This document shows, in pieces, positions 61,445 to 64,000 of a stretch of 64,000 nucleotides of DNA (position 1 is its first letter; each line of letters starts with the position of its first letter). Position numbers and translations under genes: made by a program. The notes below the pieces were generated by a model. That model saw only the letters and a program-made list of their open reading frames with translations, did not search any database and was not told the origin of the DNA. The DNA lies in the NCBI GenBank assembly GCA_037903475.1, contig JBAJFG010000264.1:494463-558462 (forward strand), written 5' to 3'. The DNA is from Ancylostoma caninum. Lineage: Eukaryota; Nematoda; Chromadorea; Rhabditida; Ancylostomatidae.

Positions 61445-63075
61445 CTTTTGCCTGAAGCCAACGCCGCTTTACCACTGAGCCAGCCAGCCGGACTCAAGGA
61501 AAAATTCCGGCCAACAGACCTCGCCAATTCACTACTGGCCCAGTTGAACTCAAGGAAAAGTTCCGACCAATGAACCAGTGCGTCCCTTTACCTAAAACCA
61601 GCGCTACTTTACCACTAGCCCAGTCAAACCCAAGGGAAAATACCGCGCAGTGGACAAGTGTGCCCCTTTATCTGAGACCAGCAACTGTTTACCACTGACC
61701 CAGTGGAACCCAAGGGAAAGTCCTGACCAACGGACCCGTGTGCCCCTTTACCTGAGACCAGCAACTGTTTACCACTAACCCAGTGGAACCCAAAGGAAAG
61801 TCCTGACCAACGGACCCGTGTGCCCCTTTACCTGAGACCGGCGCCTGTTTACCATTGGCCCAGTCGAACCCAAGGGAAAGTCCTGACCAACGGACTCGTG
61901 TGCCCCTTTACCTGAGACCGGCGCCTGTTCACCATTGGCCTAATCGAACCCAAGGGAAGATCCTGACCAACGGACCCGTGTGCCCGTTTACCTGAGACCG
62001 GCGCCTGTTTACAATTGGCCCAGTCGAACCCAAGGGAAAATCCTGACCAACGGACCCGTGTGCCCCTTTACCTGAGACCGGCGCCTGTTCACCATTGGCC
62101 TAATCGAACCCAAGGGAAGATCCTGACCAACGGACCCGTGTGCCCCTTTACCTGAGACCGGCGCCTGTTTACCATTGGCCCAGTCGAACCCAAGGGAAAG
62201 TCCTGACCAACGGACTCGTGTGCCCCTTTACCTGAGACCGGCGCCTGTTCACCATTGGCCTAATCGAACCCAAGGGAAGATCCTGACCAACGGACCCGTG
62301 TGCCCCTTTACCTGAGACCGGCGCCTGTTCACCATTGGCCTAATCGAACCCAAGGGAAGATCCTGACCAACGGACCCGTGTGCCCCTTTACCTGAGACCG
62401 GCGCCTGTTTACAATTGGCCCAGTCGAACCCAAGGGAAAATCCTGACCAACGGACCCGTGTGCCCCTTTACCTGAGACCGGCGCCTATTTACCACTGGCG
62501 GGCAAATTCTGACCAACGGACCCGTGTGACCCATTACCAGAGTCCAGCACCTGTTTACCACTGGCGGAAAATTCTGACCAACAGACCCATGTGTCCCTTT
62601 ACCTGAGACCGGCGCCTATTTACCACTGGCGGGAAAATCCTGACCAACAGATTCATCTGCCCCTTTACCAGAGTCCAGCACCTGTTTACCACTGACGGGA
62701 AAATTCTGACCAACGGACCCGTGCTCCTTTACCTGAGACCAGCAACTGTTTACCACTGACCCATTGGAACCCAAGGCAAAGTCCTGACCAACGGACCCGT
62801 GTGCCCCTTTACCTGAGACCGGCGCCTGTTTACCATTGGCCCAGTCGAACCCAAGGGAAGTGCTGACCAAAGACCCATGTGCCCCTTTACCAGAGTCCAG
62901 CACCTGTTTACCACTGACGGGAAAATTCTGGCCAACGACCCATGTGCCCCTTTACCAGAGACCAGCACCTGTTTACCACTGGCGGGGAAATCCCGACTAA
63001 TGGACCCGTGTGCCTCTTTACCTGAGACCGGCGCATGTTTACCACTGGTCCAGTCAAAATCAAGGAAAAACCCCA
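61445..63075. repeat. 80-bp minisatellite (about 20 units) with tRNA-like boxes
   Basis: The core GACCAACGGACCCGTGTGCC recurs about every 80 bp between 61500 and 62500. Shorter 65-70-bp variants ending ACTGGCGGGAAAATCC occur from 62490 to 63000. On the minus strand every full unit carries TGGGCCAGTGG, close to a tRNA A box, and GGGTTCGACTGG, close to a B box. The outermost unit at 61465-61490 has the exact A-box form TGGCTCAGTGG. Two unit types (with GGCCTAATCG or GGCCCAGTCG) alternate in a larger pattern. Confidence 0.9.
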
Positions 63076-63339
63076 ACCGATGGGAAAAGCGCTACCACTT
63101 CGTTTCAAAACCATGTCAGGAAACAAAACCATGTGCTAGAATTTTATTGAAACGTTAATCGACATTATTAGGATTATTGGGCTCCAAATCGGATTTGCAG
63201 GGAGCCCCCTCACCCCTGAGAATGGCTTGCTGGATTAAAAAAATCTTATATCTGTTTGATTCTTTCAATCCGGTTGTTTAGTTTCACCATTATTTTTTGA
63301 ATTTTTATTACCAGACTGTGTACCCGGCTTTGCTCGAGT
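63076..63339. other. Spacer between two tandem arrays
   Basis: AT-rich; nothing recognised beyond a short GGAGCCCCCTCACCCC stretch. Confidence 0.4.
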
Positions 63340-64000
63340 CCTGGTAAAAATAGCGAAAAATCAATAAAATCGATAAATCGATAGTGCTGTACAAAACGGT
63401 TGTCATATTCGTCTTCAGCGTATTGACATACCCCAGTAACCATGTCTTCAACGCGCCCGGAGCAAAAATAGCGAAAATCGATAAAATCGATAAATCGATG
63501 GTGTTGTACAAAACGGTTGTCATATTCGTCTTCAGCGCATTGACATACCCCAGTAGCCATGTCTTCACCGTCACTGGGGCAAAATAGGCGAAAAATCAAT
63601 AAAATCGATAAATAGATCGTACCGTACGAAGCGGTTGTCATATTCGTCTTCAGCGTATTGACATACCCCAGTAGCCATGTCTTCACCGTCACTGGGGCAA
63701 AATTAGCAAAAAGTCAATAAAATCGATAAATCGATAGTGCCGTACGAAACGGTTGTTATATTCGTGTTCAGCGTATTGACATACCCCAGTAACCATGTCT
63801 TCAACGCGCCTGGGGCAAAAATAGCGAAAATCAATAAAATCGATAAATCGATGGTGCTGTACAAAACGGTTGTCTTATTCGTCTTCAGCGTATTGACATA
63901 CCCCAGTAGCCATGTCTTCACCGTCACTGGGGCAAAATTAGCGAAAAATCAATAAAATCGATAAATCGATAGTGCCGTACGAAACGGTTGTCATATTCGT
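63340..64000. repeat. 118-bp tandem array, continuing beyond the window
   Basis: CATGTCTTCA recurs at about 63441, 63558, 63677, 63793 and 63911. Each unit contains AATCGATAAATCGAT and CGGTTGTCATATTCGTCTTC. Two unit types are seen, with ACGCGCCTGGGGCA or CCGTCACTGGGGCA, in the order A, B, B, A, B. The last unit is cut by the window end. Confidence 0.93.

Noticed and set aside
1..64000. CRISPR array or prokaryotic defence system
   Set aside because: The tandem arrays have no spacer-repeat structure, and introns, LTR elements and a SINE show that the DNA is eukaryotic.

Overview
This is a eukaryotic window, most probably from a parasitic nematode of the hookworm/strongylid type. The grounds are: interstitial TTAGGC repeats (the nematode telomere unit), a nuclear fragment that reads as a nematode-like mitochondrial nad5 only with the invertebrate mitochondrial code, many short introns, Tc1/mariner, RTE and Ty3/gypsy elements, and a carrier gene that resembles its Caenorhabditis homologue. 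The species is inference. A run of exactly 100 N at 11989-12088 marks a scaffold gap.

Only two host genes can be read with confidence, and both were rebuilt from exons joined by splice phase. A calcium-regulated mitochondrial carrier (SCaMC type) lies on the minus strand: ten exons between 19504 and 13456 give 358 residues (N-terminal extension, four EF-hands, first carrier repeat), and its 3' exons are not in the window. A HAP40/F8A-like gene lies on the plus strand: exons 31702-31826, 44152-44309 and 48208-48294 join in phase across introns of 12.3 and 3.9 kb that are full of transposons. Neither gene is complete here.

Almost everything else is mobile or tandem-repeat DNA. 0.5-9 kb: a palindrome, a mariner-type terminus, a 60-bp minisatellite, a hAT-like element containing an opposite copy of itself, and a decayed Tc3-like element. 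9-13.3 kb: two nearly identical MITEs flanking a 59-bp minisatellite. 13.4-19.5 kb: the carrier gene, with foldback elements and a mitochondrial insertion in its introns. 20-27.6 kb: long-inverted-repeat elements with nested insertions, including one carrying telomere-like repeats and several TTAA-flanked elements. 28.7-31.4 kb: a Tc1-like element whose right arm holds a tRNA-derived SINE. 32.5-34.2 kb: a palindrome with arms of about 0.8 kb. 35.0-43.3 kb: a decayed gypsy element whose 3' LTR is split by an RTE-type LINE. 44.4-47.6 kb: a mariner-type element containing a non-autonomous LTR element, which contains a MITE. 48.95-59.36 kb: a 185-bp satellite split by a nearly intact, 99%-LTR-identical gypsy element with an unusual C-terminal extension on pol. 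60-64 kb: three further unrelated tandem arrays (82, 80 and 118 bp).

Most insertions can be ordered in time because their target-site duplications, and often the empty site in a sister repeat, are visible.
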